Part shown: positions 53,937 to 63,359 of the stretch, piece by piece
Layout of the letters: every line of letters begins with the position of its first letter
How positions within the stretch are numbered: the stretch's first letter is position 1
NCBI GenBank assembly: GCA_964523375.1
Contig: CAZFYG010000005.1
Coordinates: 1-64,000, forward strand
Source: CAJQGY01 sp964523375
Lineage (GTDB): Bacteria > Pseudomonadota > Gammaproteobacteria > Magnimaribacterales > D2472
Direction: 5' to 3'
Length of the DNA: 64,000 bases
Notes under the pieces: generated by a model
Told to the model about the DNA's origin: nothing
Seen by the model: only the letters and a program-made list of their open reading frames with translations
The model's database searches: none
Position numbers and translations under genes: made by a program

Positions 53937-55009
53937 TTCACAAACCCCACAATTTCTATATCAAAACCAGACAACGAAGGATATTTAAGAGGTGCGGCAA
54001 GAAGTCTAATTTTCTTCAACCCCAGCTCTCTTAAAATCTGCGACCCAACTCCAGAAACTCTTGTGTCGGGAACCCATTTTTTTTCAGAACCTTGCAAATG
54101 TCCAATTAGTTCGTCGGGAGTTTCTTGATTGCCAATTAACAGCAAAACTCCCACTTCTTCTTTACATACTCTATCAATTGCATCTTGAAAAGAAAGCCTG
54201 GAACCAAATTCATCTATACCAACCAAATCATGAATTAAGTTTGGCGCATGAACACGCACAATAGGGGCTTCTTCTGAGCTCAAGTTACCTTTTGTAAATG
54301 CGAGATGTAACTTACCAAAGATAGTATCTTTCCATGCGGTAAGAGTTAATTTATTGCCTCTTACATGAACCTCTCTTTCGTATTCTTTAGTAATTGATTT
54401 TTCTTTAACAGCTCTATATTGAATGAGATCAGCGATCGTTCCAATTTTTAAATCATGCTTTGCTGCAAACAGCATTAGGTCGTCTCTTCTTGCCATTGTT
54501 CCATCATCATTCATGATCTCACAAATAACTCCCGAAGGTTCTAATCCAGCTAGTCTTGATAAGTCGCATGCCGCCTCTGTGTGTCCAGCTCTATTAAGAA
54601 CCCCTCCATCCATAGCTTTTAATGGGAAAATATGACCAGGTTGGACAATATCATTTTGATCAGATTCTTCTGCAACTGCTGTTCTGATTGTATGAGATCT
54701 ATCAGCTGCTGAAATTCCTGTAGTTATTCCAGATGCAGCCTCAATAGAGACGGTAAAAGCTGTTCCATGATTTGCTTTATTGCTATCTGTCATCATGGGG
54801 AGATTTAATTCATCACATTTTTTTGAATCTAGAGTAAGGCAAACCAAACCTTTGGCCTTAGATATCATAAAATTAATAATTTCAGGTGTTACTAGCTGAG
54901 ATGCACATACAAGATCTCCTTCATTCTCTCTATCCTCGTCATCAAGCAGGATAACCATTTTGCCATTTTGGATATCAGTGATTAGTTCTTCGACTTTATT
55001 AAAATTCAT
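53933..55009 (-). CDS. ribB: 3,4-dihydroxy-2-butanone 4-phosphate synthase with degenerate GTP cyclohydrolase II domain
   Basis: The N-terminal RibB domain (about 1-205) is intact: LLDDEDRENEGDLVCA (acidic metal site), GTAFTVSIEAASGITTGISA, HIFPLKAMDGGVLNRAGHTEAA. The C-terminal RibA-like domain (about 210-358) lacks the zinc cysteines: where RibA has ECLTGDVFGSLRCDCG this has APNLIHDLVGIDEFGSRL. It is therefore probably not an active cyclohydrolase, as in several RibBA-like proteins of gammaproteobacteria. It overlaps ribD and ribH by 4 nt each. Confidence 0.92.
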   Translation of the reverse strand: MNFNKVEELITDIQNGKMVILLDDEDRENEGDLVCASQLVTPEIINFMISKAKGLVCLTLDSKKCDELNLPMMTDSNKANHGTAFTVSIEAASGITTGISAADRSHTIRTAVAEESDQNDIVQPGHIFPLKAMDGGVLNRAGHTEAACDLSRLAGLEPSGVICEIMNDDGTMARRDDLMLFAAKHDLKIGTIADLIQYRAVKEKSITKEYEREVHVRGNKLTLTAWKDTIFGKLHLAFTKGNLSSEEAPIVRVHAPNLIHDLVGIDEFGSRLSFQDAIDRVCKEEVGVLLLIGNQETPDELIGHLQGSEKKWVPDTRVSGVGSQILRELGLKKIRLLAAPLKYPSLSGFDIEIVGFVK

Positions 55010-56115
55010 TTATATTTATTTTTTTTACGCATTATAATCTTAATATCATCACCAACGAGCATTGAATCATATATTTTAAATTTCTTTGCATCACTTAAAA
55101 TACTTGGAGGCTTAATAGACATACTGTCTATGGATTTTTTTCCTAAAATTTTTGGAGATATATAGAGGATTAGCTCATCCACAAGACCTTCTTCCAGAAA
55201 AGAAGTAAATACATTTGAGCCTCCTTCAACCAATATAGAATTTAATTCATGCTTGGCTAATTCTTTGAGAGTATCATGCAAGGTTGAACTTTTCTTAATT
55301 GGAATTTTTGTAAGGTTCCCATCTTTTGAATGCGACAAAAATTTCCTCGAACATACAATAACTTCACCAGCCCCTTTTAGAATTTTAATATCATCTTGAC
55401 CAGTTAAAAAACTGGAACCCAAAACAATTTTCTTTGGCTGTCCTCTATTTGAGTTACTAATATTTTCTCTTATATTAAGCCTAGGATTATCTTTTAAAAT
55501 AGTGCCTGACCCAACTAAAATACCATCACTGGCTAACCTTATTTGTTGCACATCATCTCTAGATTTCTTTGAGGTTATCCATTTACTTTCTCCATTAGAT
55601 AATGCAATTTTTGCATCTAAAGACTGAGCTATTTTTATTCTTATAAATGGTCTTCCTTTTTTATGCCTAAAAAAGAAGTCATGATTGATACTGATAGCTT
55701 GTTTTTCAAGTAACCCCACCTCAACATTAATACCGCTTTCTTTTAGAATTTTTACCCCATTTCCATTTATTTTTTTATTTGGGTCAAGGCTTGCACAAAA
55801 TACATTCTTAACACCATGCTCTATAAAAGAAGATGTGCATGGTGGAGTTTTTGAAAATATAGAGCAGGGCTCAAGAGTGACATATGCAGTAGAATCAAAG
55901 AGAAGTTTAGCCGCCTTAGCCTTGCCGTATTTTCTAATACAATAATTAATAGCATTTACTTCTGCGTGATGACCACCATATTTTCTATGGTAACCCCTTC
56001 CAATAATTTCATTATTTTTAACTAAGATGCATCCGACCTTTGGATTTGGATGCACATTATATGAACCTTTAAGAGCAAGGCTTATAGCTTCCTGCATATA
56101 ACCTTCTTGAGTCAT
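55006..56115 (-). CDS. ribD: Bifunctional riboflavin deaminase/reductase
   Basis: Catalyses deamination and then reduction of the pyrimidine intermediate. The N-terminal zinc deaminase (about 1-145) has HAEVNAINYC and TLEPCSIFSKTPPCTSSFIEHG with the zinc ligands. The reductase domain (from about 150) has IKIAQSLDAKIAL, KWITSKKSRDDVQ, DGILVGSGTILKDNPRL and LVEGGSNVFTSF. ATG at 56115 is used; a GTG one codon upstream is possible. It abuts nrdR. Confidence 0.94.
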   Translation of the reverse strand: MTQEGYMQEAISLALKGSYNVHPNPKVGCILVKNNEIIGRGYHRKYGGHHAEVNAINYCIRKYGKAKAAKLLFDSTAYVTLEPCSIFSKTPPCTSSFIEHGVKNVFCASLDPNKKINGNGVKILKESGINVEVGLLEKQAISINHDFFFRHKKGRPFIRIKIAQSLDAKIALSNGESKWITSKKSRDDVQQIRLASDGILVGSGTILKDNPRLNIRENISNSNRGQPKKIVLGSSFLTGQDDIKILKGAGEVIVCSRKFLSHSKDGNLTKIPIKKSSTLHDTLKELAKHELNSILVEGGSNVFTSFLEEGLVDELILYISPKILGKKSIDSMSIKPPSILSDAKKFKIYDSMLVGDDIKIIMRKKNKYK

Positions 56116-56118
56116 CAC

Positions 56119-56586
56119 TTATTTCTTTTTAGGATTTTCTTTATTGAGGGAGTTTATCTCCGCAGAAAAATCTTTAATATCTTGGAAGTCTCTATAAACT
56201 GAAGCAAATCTTACATAAGCAACTTTATCAACCTCTTTTAGAGAGTCCATTATAAATTCACCTACGCGAAGAGATTTAATTTCTCGTTCTCCACATGTTC
56301 TAATTTTATATAGTATTTTATTAAAACAAGCATCAACTTCTTCAGTAGAAAGTGGTCTTTTCTCAAGAGCCCTCAACATTCCTTTCTTAAGTTTTGATCC
56401 ATCAAACAGCTGTCTTTCACCATCACTTTTTATTACCTTAGGCAAGGCTAGATCAGCAGTTTCAAAGGTGGTAAATCTTGATTGACAAACTTCACATGAA
56501 CGCCTTCTTCTTGTCTGGGAACCATCTGCAACAAGACGAGAGTCTATTACTTTAGTATCTTCAGCTTGGCAATATGGACAGTGCAT
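56119..56586 (-). CDS. nrdR: Transcriptional repressor NrdR
   Basis: ATP-cone repressor of ribonucleotide reductase genes; 155 residues. The zinc ribbon has CPYCQAEDTKVIDSR and RRRSCEVCQSRFTTFE, followed by the ATP-cone (PKVIKSDGERQLFDGSKL to the VAYVRFASVYRDFQDI helix). It abuts glyA and ribD without gaps, the standard glyA/nrdR/ribD linkage. No NrdR box was identified in the window. Confidence 0.96.
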   Translation of the reverse strand: MHCPYCQAEDTKVIDSRLVADGSQTRRRRSCEVCQSRFTTFETADLALPKVIKSDGERQLFDGSKLKKGMLRALEKRPLSTEEVDACFNKILYKIRTCGEREIKSLRVGEFIMDSLKEVDKVAYVRFASVYRDFQDIKDFSAEINSLNKENPKKK

Positions 56587-57906
56587 CTATAGGCTGTAAA
56601 CAGGGTATTTATTGCAAAGAGCACTTATCTTCTTTTTAATTTCTTCGTGTTTTTTATTGTCATCCATATTCAAGATAATATCGCATATCCAATTGCTTAT
56701 TAACTTAACTTCTTTTTCTTTAAACCCTCTAGTTGTGATTGCAGGAGTTCCAAGCCTCACTCCAGATGTAACAAAAGGAGATTTAGGATCATTTGGCACA
56801 GAGTTTTTATTGACTGTAATATTTACTTCACCTAAAACTCTTTCCAAGTCCTTGCCTGTAATATTCTTACTTCTAAGGTCAACTAGAACTATATGGTTTT
56901 CAGTCCCACCTGTAACAACATCAATACCACGAGACATAATTGTTTGGCTCATTACTTTTGCATTATTTATAACTTGCTTAATATATTTTTTAAATTCAGG
57001 ATCTAAGGCCTCTTTAAAACAAATAGCTTTTGCAGCAACAACATGCATCAGAGGTCCTCCCTGAGACCCAGGAAAAACAGCAGAATTAAGTTTTTTATGA
57101 AGCTCCGGATTTTCTTTAGCTAATATTATTCCAGATCTTGGTCCTCTTAAAGTTTTATGAGTTGTTGAGGTTACAACATCGGCATATGGGATTGGAGAGG
57201 GGTATAGCCCTGCTGCAACCAAGCCAGAAACATGCGCCATATCTACAAGGAAATACGCCCCCACCTCATCTGCAATTTCCCTAAATTTGCTCCAGTCTAC
57301 TATTCCTGAAAAAGCAGAAAACCCTGCAATGATTAATTTAGGCTTATGTTCAATTGCCATTTCACGAACTTGATCATAGTCTATGTCATGAGTTTCCGGA
57401 TGAAGGCCATACTGGTAACTTGTATAATTTCTACCTGAAAAATTAACTTTTGCACCATGGGTCAAGTGGCCACCATGATCTAAGCTCATACCCAAAATAA
57501 CATCATTTGGTTTTAGTAAGGCTAAAAATGCTGCAGCATTTGCTGAAGAGCCAGAGTGTGGTTGAACGTTTGCGTATGCTGCTCCAAATAGCTTTTTAGC
57601 TCTTTCAATTGCAAGCTCTTCCGCAACATCAACATGCTCACACCCTCCATAATACCTTTTTGATGGATAGCCTTCGGCATATTTATTAGTTAGGATTGAA
57701 CCCTGGGCTTCTAAAATTCTATTGCTAGCATAATTTTCTGATGCTATTAGCTCGACATGATCCTCTTGCCTTTGAGATTCATTTTTAAAAGAGCTCCATA
57801 ACTCATCATCATAACTCTCAATATTTTCAGTATTTGAAAAAATTGAGTCTGCTCTCGAAGATTTTTGCGTAGAGCTAAACAAACCGTTTTTAATCTTATT
57901 AAACAA
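56587..57906 (-). CDS. glyA: Serine hydroxymethyltransferase with N-terminal extension
   Basis: PLP enzyme interconverting serine and glycine with tetrahydrofolate. The core has [45 protein letters not shown] and the PLP lysine in [15 protein letters not shown]. The start is TTG at 57906, supported by TGGAG 6 nt upstream, giving 439 residues. About 22 extra Ser/Asn-rich residues precede the usual ESYDDELW start, and no internal start codon would remove them. Confidence 0.95.
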   Translation of the reverse strand: MFNKIKNGLFSSTQKSSRADSIFSNTENIESYDDELWSSFKNESQRQEDHVELIASENYASNRILEAQGSILTNKYAEGYPSKRYYGGCEHVDVAEELAIERAKKLFGAAYANVQPHSGSSANAAAFLALLKPNDVILGMSLDHGGHLTHGAKVNFSGRNYTSYQYGLHPETHDIDYDQVREMAIEHKPKLIIAGFSAFSGIVDWSKFREIADEVGAYFLVDMAHVSGLVAAGLYPSPIPYADVVTSTTHKTLRGPRSGIILAKENPELHKKLNSAVFPGSQGGPLMHVVAAKAICFKEALDPEFKKYIKQVINNAKVMSQTIMSRGIDVVTGGTENHIVLVDLRSKNITGKDLERVLGEVNITVNKNSVPNDPKSPFVTSGVRLGTPAITTRGFKEKEVKLISNWICDIILNMDDNKKHEEIKKKISALCNKYPVYSL

Positions 57907-57912
57907 CTTTTT

Positions 57913-57917
57913 CTCCA
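57913..57917 (-). promoter_or_regulatory. Ribosome binding site supporting the TTG start of glyA
   Basis: TGGAG on the minus strand with a 6-nt spacer to the TTG at 57906. It supports the extended N-terminus. Confidence 0.6.
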
Positions 57918-57949
57918 GAAGTATTAATTATCGACTTATTTTAAATCAT

Positions 57950-58603
57950 CTAAGGCTGGTTGTGGACAAAACGCCTAACTCTTTTTGGATAACAGCCTCT
58001 GCATATTTTACAATCAAGACCAAAACATCCTCTAGCAGAACAAAACTGTCTTCCCCAAAATATTATCTGGAGATGTAACTTATTCCATCTATTCTTTGGA
58101 AAAACTTTTTTTAGATCTCTTTCAGTCTGAACAACATTTTTTCCATTTGATAGGCCCCATCTTTGAGCTAGTCTATGAATATGTGTGTCAACAGGAAAAG
58201 CAGGAACACCAAAACCTTGACTGATTACAACCGAAGCTGTTTTATGGCCAACGCCTGGAAGTTGTTCTAACTTTTCAATTTCAGAAGGGACAATTGAATC
58301 ATACTCTTCGACTAGAATCTCTGAAAGCTTTTTTATAGCTTTTGATTTTTTGGGACCTAATCCACATGGCTTGATTATTTTATAGATCTCTTTTTCAGAC
58401 AAAATAGACATTTCCTTAGCATTCTTAGCTTTTGCAAAAAGGATGGGTGTTACTTTGTTTACCCTTTCATCTGTACACTGTGCTGATAGCAAAACTGCAA
58501 CAAGAAGTGTGAAATGATCACAGTGCTCCAAAGGAACAGGTGTTTCAGGATAATGATCCTCTAGAGTTTTTAATATAAATATAGCCCTTTCAGATTTTTT
58601 CAT
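57950..58603 (-). CDS. nth: Endonuclease III (DNA glycosylase/AP lyase)
   Basis: Base-excision repair enzyme for oxidised pyrimidines; 217 residues. The helix-hairpin-helix LEQLPGVGHKTASVV holds the catalytic lysine and FPVDTHIHRLAQRW the catalytic aspartate. The C-terminal cysteines read CSARGCFGLDCKICRGC, a spacing (x4, x4, x2, x2) that differs from the canonical C-x6-C-x2-C-x5-C iron-sulfur loop. The LSAQCTDERVNKVTP and CGLGPKKSKAI segments differ from E. coli Nth and recall a separate branch of the family. Confidence 0.88.
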   Translation of the reverse strand: MKKSERAIFILKTLEDHYPETPVPLEHCDHFTLLVAVLLSAQCTDERVNKVTPILFAKAKNAKEMSILSEKEIYKIIKPCGLGPKKSKAIKKLSEILVEEYDSIVPSEIEKLEQLPGVGHKTASVVISQGFGVPAFPVDTHIHRLAQRWGLSNGKNVVQTERDLKKVFPKNRWNKLHLQIIFWGRQFCSARGCFGLDCKICRGCYPKRVRRFVHNQP

Positions 58604-58626
58604 ACTAAGAAATGTAGCATAATATT

Positions 58627-58947
58627 ATGTTAAATATGAATACAAAAAAAATACAAAAATATCTGCTCAAGATTAAGGAAAGCTTTTTAGAAGAGTCTGA
58701 TGAAAATAAAAAAATGTTAGATATCTATGTCAAATACATTGAAGGGTCTGTAACAGAAAATGAGTTAGACTTTGCAAACGAACAACTCACTCAAGTTTTA
58801 AAAAGTATAGGTCTCGGAGTATTAGTTATTCTACCTTTTAGCCCAGTTACTATTCCCTATATCTTAAAGAAAGCTGATGAATATGAGATTGATTTAATAC
58901 CAAAGTGGTATAAGACTTTAAGAAGTGAAGAGGATAGATTAGAATAA
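58627..58947 (+). CDS. LETM1-like small membrane-associated protein
   Basis: A 106-residue protein with a charged helical N-terminal half and a hydrophobic segment (SIGLGVLVILPFSPVTIPYILKK) followed by the YEIDLIPKWYKTL tail. This combination resembles the LETM1 ribosome-binding/membrane motif. No function is established for such short bacterial relatives. It is divergent from nth and precedes the thiolase by 30 bp. The start may be the ATG at 58627 or at 58636. Confidence 0.6.
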   Translation: MLNMNTKKIQKYLLKIKESFLEESDENKKMLDIYVKYIEGSVTENELDFANEQLTQVLKSIGLGVLVILPFSPVTIPYILKKADEYEIDLIPKWYKTLRSEEDRLE

Positions 58948-58977
58948 TCCTGTAAATTTTTTACTAATGGAGAAAAA

Positions 58978-60165
58978 ATGAAAAATGTAGTTATTGTAGA
59001 TAGTGTAAGGACTGGGTTGGCAAAATCTCATCGTGGTGGGTTTAATATGACGCGACCAGATGACATGCTGGCGCATATCATAAATGCTTTGCTTGAAAGA
59101 AACCCTAACTTGCCGCCTGAGGCAGTAGAAGACATTATTATGGGTTGCGGAAATCCAGAGGGTGCACAAGGACATAACATTGGTAGGAATGCAGCGGTGC
59201 TTTCAAATCTTCCTATGTCTACTGGTGGAACTACAATTAATAGATATTGCTCATCTGGAATTCAGTCAATTTCTATGGCTGCTGGCCAAATTATGGCCGG
59301 TTGTTATGACACTGTAATAGCTGGTGGTGCAGAAACTATCTCAATGATGAAAATGAATACTGATAATTTTGTTAATGAGAAGCTTGCAGAGCAATCTCCA
59401 GGGATATATTACCCAATGGGGATGACTGCAGAGGTTGTTGCAAAAAGATATGGGATTTCAAGAGAGGCACAAGACGAGTTAGCTTTTCAAAGTCAAATGA
59501 GAACTGCGGCTGCTCAAGAAGCAGGTATATACGACGATGAAATTATACCTATGGATACCAAAATGTTACTTATGAATAAGGAAACAGGAGAATCTAAAGA
59601 GGTTGATGTTACAGTTGATAAAGATGAATGTAATAGACCAACTACAACATTAGAAGGTTTGGCCGGTCTGAAACCTGTTTTTGACCCTGAAAATGGAAGT
59701 GTCACAGCTGGAAATTCATCTCAGCTATCAGATGGAGCATCTGTTAATTTAATTATGTCCGAAGATAAAGCTCTTGAGCTTGGTTTAAAACCAATAGCAT
59801 ATTTTAGAGGCTTTACAACAATGGGATGTGAGCCTGATGAAATGGGAATTGGCCCAGTCTACTCAGTACCTAAGTTGCTCAAAAACTATGGCATGTCTAT
59901 GGGTGATATTGATCTATGGGAGCTCAATGAGGCATTCGCTGTTCAAGTGGCATACTGTAGAGATAAACTGGGAATTCCAATGGATAAACTTAATGTTAAT
60001 GGTGGATCAATCTCAATAGGCCATCCATTTGGAATGACTGGATCAAGATGTGTAGGTCACCTTACAAGAGAGCTTGTAAGAAGAGACGCACAATTTGGAG
60101 TAGTCACAATGTGTGTTGGTGGAGGAATGGGAGCTTCAGGGTTATTCGAAAGATATCCTAGCTGA
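58978..60165 (+). CDS. Acetyl-CoA acyltransferase (thiolase)
   Basis: A 395-residue thiolase acting in fatty acid degradation or acetoacetyl-CoA chemistry. Catalytic residues are C91 in NRYCSSGIQS, H349 in SIGHPFGMTGSR and C379 in TMCVGGGMG. VDSVRTGLAKSHRGGF is the standard start. The sequence resembles the FadI/FadA-like acetyl-CoA C-acyltransferases rather than PhaA. AGGAG-like TGGAG precedes the ATG by 6 nt. The fadB partner is not in this window; thiL follows after 3 bp. Confidence 0.93.
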   Translation: MKNVVIVDSVRTGLAKSHRGGFNMTRPDDMLAHIINALLERNPNLPPEAVEDIIMGCGNPEGAQGHNIGRNAAVLSNLPMSTGGTTINRYCSSGIQSISMAAGQIMAGCYDTVIAGGAETISMMKMNTDNFVNEKLAEQSPGIYYPMGMTAEVVAKRYGISREAQDELAFQSQMRTAAAQEAGIYDDEIIPMDTKMLLMNKETGESKEVDVTVDKDECNRPTTTLEGLAGLKPVFDPENGSVTAGNSSQLSDGASVNLIMSEDKALELGLKPIAYFRGFTTMGCEPDEMGIGPVYSVPKLLKNYGMSMGDIDLWELNEAFAVQVAYCRDKLGIPMDKLNVNGGSISIGHPFGMTGSRCVGHLTRELVRRDAQFGVVTMCVGGGMGASGLFERYPS

Positions 60166-60168
60166 TCA

Positions 60169-61047
60169 TTGGCATCTGAATTTGAGCTGATAGATCTATT
60201 CCAAGATATCGGCTCTGAGTTTTATTCTCAAAACGGCATAATTATCCCTCCAGGGGATGATTGTGCTGTTTTTCAATCAAAAAAACCTATTATAACTTCT
60301 GTTGATTCTTCTGTTGTGGGAGTGCATTTTCCCGAAAATATAATGCCATCTCAGATAGCCTATAGGTCTATTGCAGTTGCCTTAAGTGATATTGCTGCAA
60401 TGGGGTGTCGGCCAATTGCTTTTAGCATATCCATATCAAGCCTAATAAATGATATTGACTGGTATAGAAATTTTTCCAACGGAGTTAAAGAAATTTCAAA
60501 AATTTACCAAATACCTCTTATAGGGGGTGATTTCACAAAAGGGCAGCTTAATATCAATATAATTGTGTATGGAGAACCTTTTTTGGATAAAATTTTAAAA
60601 AGAAGTGGTGCGAATGATGGAGATTTTATTTGTATTTCAAAGCAGGTTGGAAGGGCAAAAAAAGGTTTGAAAGATCTTCAATTAGGTAAAACAAATTCAA
60701 GTTTTATAGATGATTACCTGAGACCAGAATCTAAGATAGATCTCGGCAAAGAAATTTCTGAAATAGCTACATCCTGCATTGATACTTCAGATGGCTTGCT
60801 TGCAGATTTAAAGCATATATTAAATAGCTCAAATGTTGGGGCTGAGATATATTTAGATGAAATACCATTTACACAGAATATTGATGATATAAATGCTGGC
60901 GATGATTATGATCTTTGTTTCACCATTCCAGAAAACTACTTAAAAGATAGTTTTTACATAATTGGCAAGGTTACAAAAAATAAATCTATAAAACTTATTT
61001 CTGAAAAAGGTTATGATGTTGAAATTAATGGATATAAGCATTTCTAA
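60169..61047 (+). CDS. thiL: Thiamine-monophosphate kinase
   Basis: Last step of thiamine diphosphate synthesis, TMP to TPP; 292 residues. IPPGDDCAVF (metal site), VDSSVVGVHFP, SDIAAMGCRPI, GGDFTKG and CIDTSDGLLADLKHI match ThiL, with GDDYDLCFT near the end. The start is TTG, 3 bp after the thiolase stop, with no strong ribosome binding site; coupling is likely. In related bacteria thiL follows nusB; here the two are separated by about 7 kb. Confidence 0.93.
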   Translation: MASEFELIDLFQDIGSEFYSQNGIIIPPGDDCAVFQSKKPIITSVDSSVVGVHFPENIMPSQIAYRSIAVALSDIAAMGCRPIAFSISISSLINDIDWYRNFSNGVKEISKIYQIPLIGGDFTKGQLNINIIVYGEPFLDKILKRSGANDGDFICISKQVGRAKKGLKDLQLGKTNSSFIDDYLRPESKIDLGKEISEIATSCIDTSDGLLADLKHILNSSNVGAEIYLDEIPFTQNIDDINAGDDYDLCFTIPENYLKDSFYIIGKVTKNKSIKLISEKGYDVEINGYKHF

Positions 61048-61535
61048 TGAGCAACTTTCCAAACCTTAAAAAACCAACACATATTATTGCAACACTAGGC
61101 GGAATTGGTAATGCTAAATATGCACCAGGAACATGGGGTTCTTTGGCTGCCTTATTATTATTTATCTTCATTTCTCATCAAAGCATCAATATTGAAATAT
61201 TAATTATAGGTATTACATTTTATGCAATTTATATCTCTGGAATAGTTTCAGAAGATCTTGTTGAAAAAGATCATAAAGCCATTGTTATTGATGAGCTTGC
61301 AGGCATGTGGATCGCAGCGTACCCAGCAATCTACTATAGCTCTCAAAATGAAAGGGTTGCATTTGTTGTTTTAGCTTTTATTTTATTCAGAATATTTGAT
61401 ATTACTAAACCATATCCAATTTCATATATTGATAAGAATATCAAAGGCGGACTTGGTATTGTGCTTGATGATGTTGTTGCTGGGTTTATAGCTGCTGCTA
61501 TGAGTATAGGTTTAATGAATCTAATATTTGGCTAG
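61047..61535 (+). CDS. pgpA: Phosphatidylglycerophosphatase A
   Basis: Dephosphorylates phosphatidylglycerol phosphate; a 162-residue membrane enzyme. It has KYAPGTWGSLAALLLF, the acidic VIDELAGMWIA stretch, FRIFDITKPYPI and GLGIVLDDVVAGFIAA, with four membrane helices. Its start overlaps the thiL stop by one base (TAATG), as in the common thiL-pgpA pair. Its last 38 nt overlap the 3' end of convergent dxs. Confidence 0.93.
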   Translation: MSNFPNLKKPTHIIATLGGIGNAKYAPGTWGSLAALLLFIFISHQSINIEILIIGITFYAIYISGIVSEDLVEKDHKAIVIDELAGMWIAAYPAIYYSSQNERVAFVVLAFILFRIFDITKPYPISYIDKNIKGGLGIVLDDVVAGFIAAAMSIGLMNLIFG

Positions 61536-63357
61536 CATTAATTCCAGCATCTTCAATCATCTCCTCTCTTGAAGCATGTTCTATAAAAGTATCTGGTATT
61601 CCAAATAATTTTGATTTTATTTCTATATTTTTATGAGAACAAAATTCCTGAACTGCACTTCCTGCACCGCCCATGATCGATCCATCTTCTAAGGAAATAA
61701 ACATATCAGCATTCGCTAGATGCTTTAGAAGCATCCCTTCATCAAGAGGCTTTACAAATCTCATATCTATTAGAGTAAGGCCTAATTTTTCAGCAACTAT
61801 TATTGCCTCAGATAGTAGAGCTCCAAAATTAAGAAAAATAATATCACTCCTTCCTTCTTTAATGAGCTTTGCCTTCCCAATTTCTATTGTTGTGAGTAAA
61901 TTATCTCTTTTTGCATTTGGTCCTGACCCTCTGGGGTATCTTATAACCGCAGGCCCATTAAAGTTATAACCTGTAGAAAGCATCTTTTGTGTTTCCGCTT
62001 CATCAGATGGAGCCATAATAATAATATTAGGAATACATCTTAAGAATGCTATATCAAAATTCCCAGAATGCGTGGGACCATCCTCACCAACTAAACCAGA
62101 TCTATCTAATGCGAAAGTAACATCAAGGTTTTGAACTGCTACATCATGAATAACTTGATCATAAGCTCTTTGTATAAAAGTTGAATATATTGCCACTACT
62201 GGTTTTTTATTTTTCCTTGCTAACCCTGCTGCAAAAGTTACAGAATGCTGTTCTGCAATTGCAACATCAAAATATCTTTCAGGAAATTTTTTGCTGAACT
62301 CGACTAGTCCTGAGCCCTCTCTCATTGCCGGAGTTATCGCAACAAGCTTTTCATCATTCTCAGCTTGATTGACAACCCACTCTCCAAAAACATCTTGATA
62401 TTTTATACTGTCAGATGAACTACTTTTAATGCTATTAATTTTTCCTATAGCATGAAACTCAATTCTATCAGCCTCTGCAGCATCAAGGCCCGCACCTTTT
62501 TTTGTAATTATGTGTAAAAACTGTGGACCTTCAAAGTCTTTTAAATTACCAATTACTTCTAACATTTCATTAATATTATGCCCATCAATTGGCCCAATAT
62601 AATTAAAACCAAGTTCTTCAAATATTGAACCTGGAGCAACCATAGCTTTCATTTGTGTCTCAACCTTTCTAGCCAAATGGTAAGCTTGCGGGAGCGGCTT
62701 CAAGAAGCTTGCACCTCCTTTTTTTATGCCTTTGTATACTTTTGATGCCCATATTCTTGAAAAGTAATTAGATAATCCGCCAATATTTTCAGATATAGAC
62801 ATATCATTATCATTAAGTATTACTAGCATGTTTGGTTTAAGGTGACCTGCGTGACTAAGGGCTTCAAAAGCCATTCCAGCGGTCATTGCTCCATCGCCAA
62901 TTACAGCAACAGTTCTTTCATTATTTTTAGCTGCCATTGCCATACCAAGAGCAGCACTAATGGAGGTACTAGAATGTCCTACTCCAAAAGAGTCATATTC
63001 GCTTTCTGTAATGTTGGGAAATGGAGCCAAGCCACCCTTGTGTCTAATAGTTTGGATTTCCTTTTTTCTGCCAGTCAATATTTTATGAGGGTAGGCTTGG
63101 TGCCCAACATCCCAGATCAAATTATCAGATGGGGTGTTAAAAATATAATGAAGCACCACTGTTAACTCCACAACACCAAGTCCACCCCCAAGATGTCCAC
63201 CACTTTGACCAACTGAATATAAAAGGTACTCCCTCAACTCATCAGCCAATAACTCTAATTCTTGAGATGAAAATGATCTAAAATCGCTTGGAGTATTAAT
63301 ATTGCATAAAAGTTTAGATTCTGGCTTTTCATTAGGTATCTTATTAAAAATCTTCAC
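61498..63357 (-). CDS. dxs: 1-deoxy-D-xylulose-5-phosphate synthase
   Basis: Entry enzyme of the MEP isoprenoid pathway; 619 residues. The TPP-binding motif is GDGAMTAGMAFEALSHAG, then LNDNDMSISENIGG. The transketolase core has FDVAIAEQHSVTFAAGLA (catalytic Glu) and ALDRSGLVGEDGPTHSG, with the C-terminal domain from about residue 490. It follows ispA by 2 bp on the same strand, as in the common ispA-dxs operon. The stop is inside the pgpA 3' end. Confidence 0.96.
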   Translation of the reverse strand: MKIFNKIPNEKPESKLLCNINTPSDFRSFSSQELELLADELREYLLYSVGQSGGHLGGGLGVVELTVVLHYIFNTPSDNLIWDVGHQAYPHKILTGRKKEIQTIRHKGGLAPFPNITESEYDSFGVGHSSTSISAALGMAMAAKNNERTVAVIGDGAMTAGMAFEALSHAGHLKPNMLVILNDNDMSISENIGGLSNYFSRIWASKVYKGIKKGGASFLKPLPQAYHLARKVETQMKAMVAPGSIFEELGFNYIGPIDGHNINEMLEVIGNLKDFEGPQFLHIITKKGAGLDAAEADRIEFHAIGKINSIKSSSSDSIKYQDVFGEWVVNQAENDEKLVAITPAMREGSGLVEFSKKFPERYFDVAIAEQHSVTFAAGLARKNKKPVVAIYSTFIQRAYDQVIHDVAVQNLDVTFALDRSGLVGEDGPTHSGNFDIAFLRCIPNIIIMAPSDEAETQKMLSTGYNFNGPAVIRYPRGSGPNAKRDNLLTTIEIGKAKLIKEGRSDIIFLNFGALLSEAIIVAEKLGLTLIDMRFVKPLDEGMLLKHLANADMFISLEDGSIMGGAGSAVQEFCSHKNIEIKSKLFGIPDTFIEHASREEMIEDAGINASQILDSLNLYS

Positions 63358-63359
63358 TT

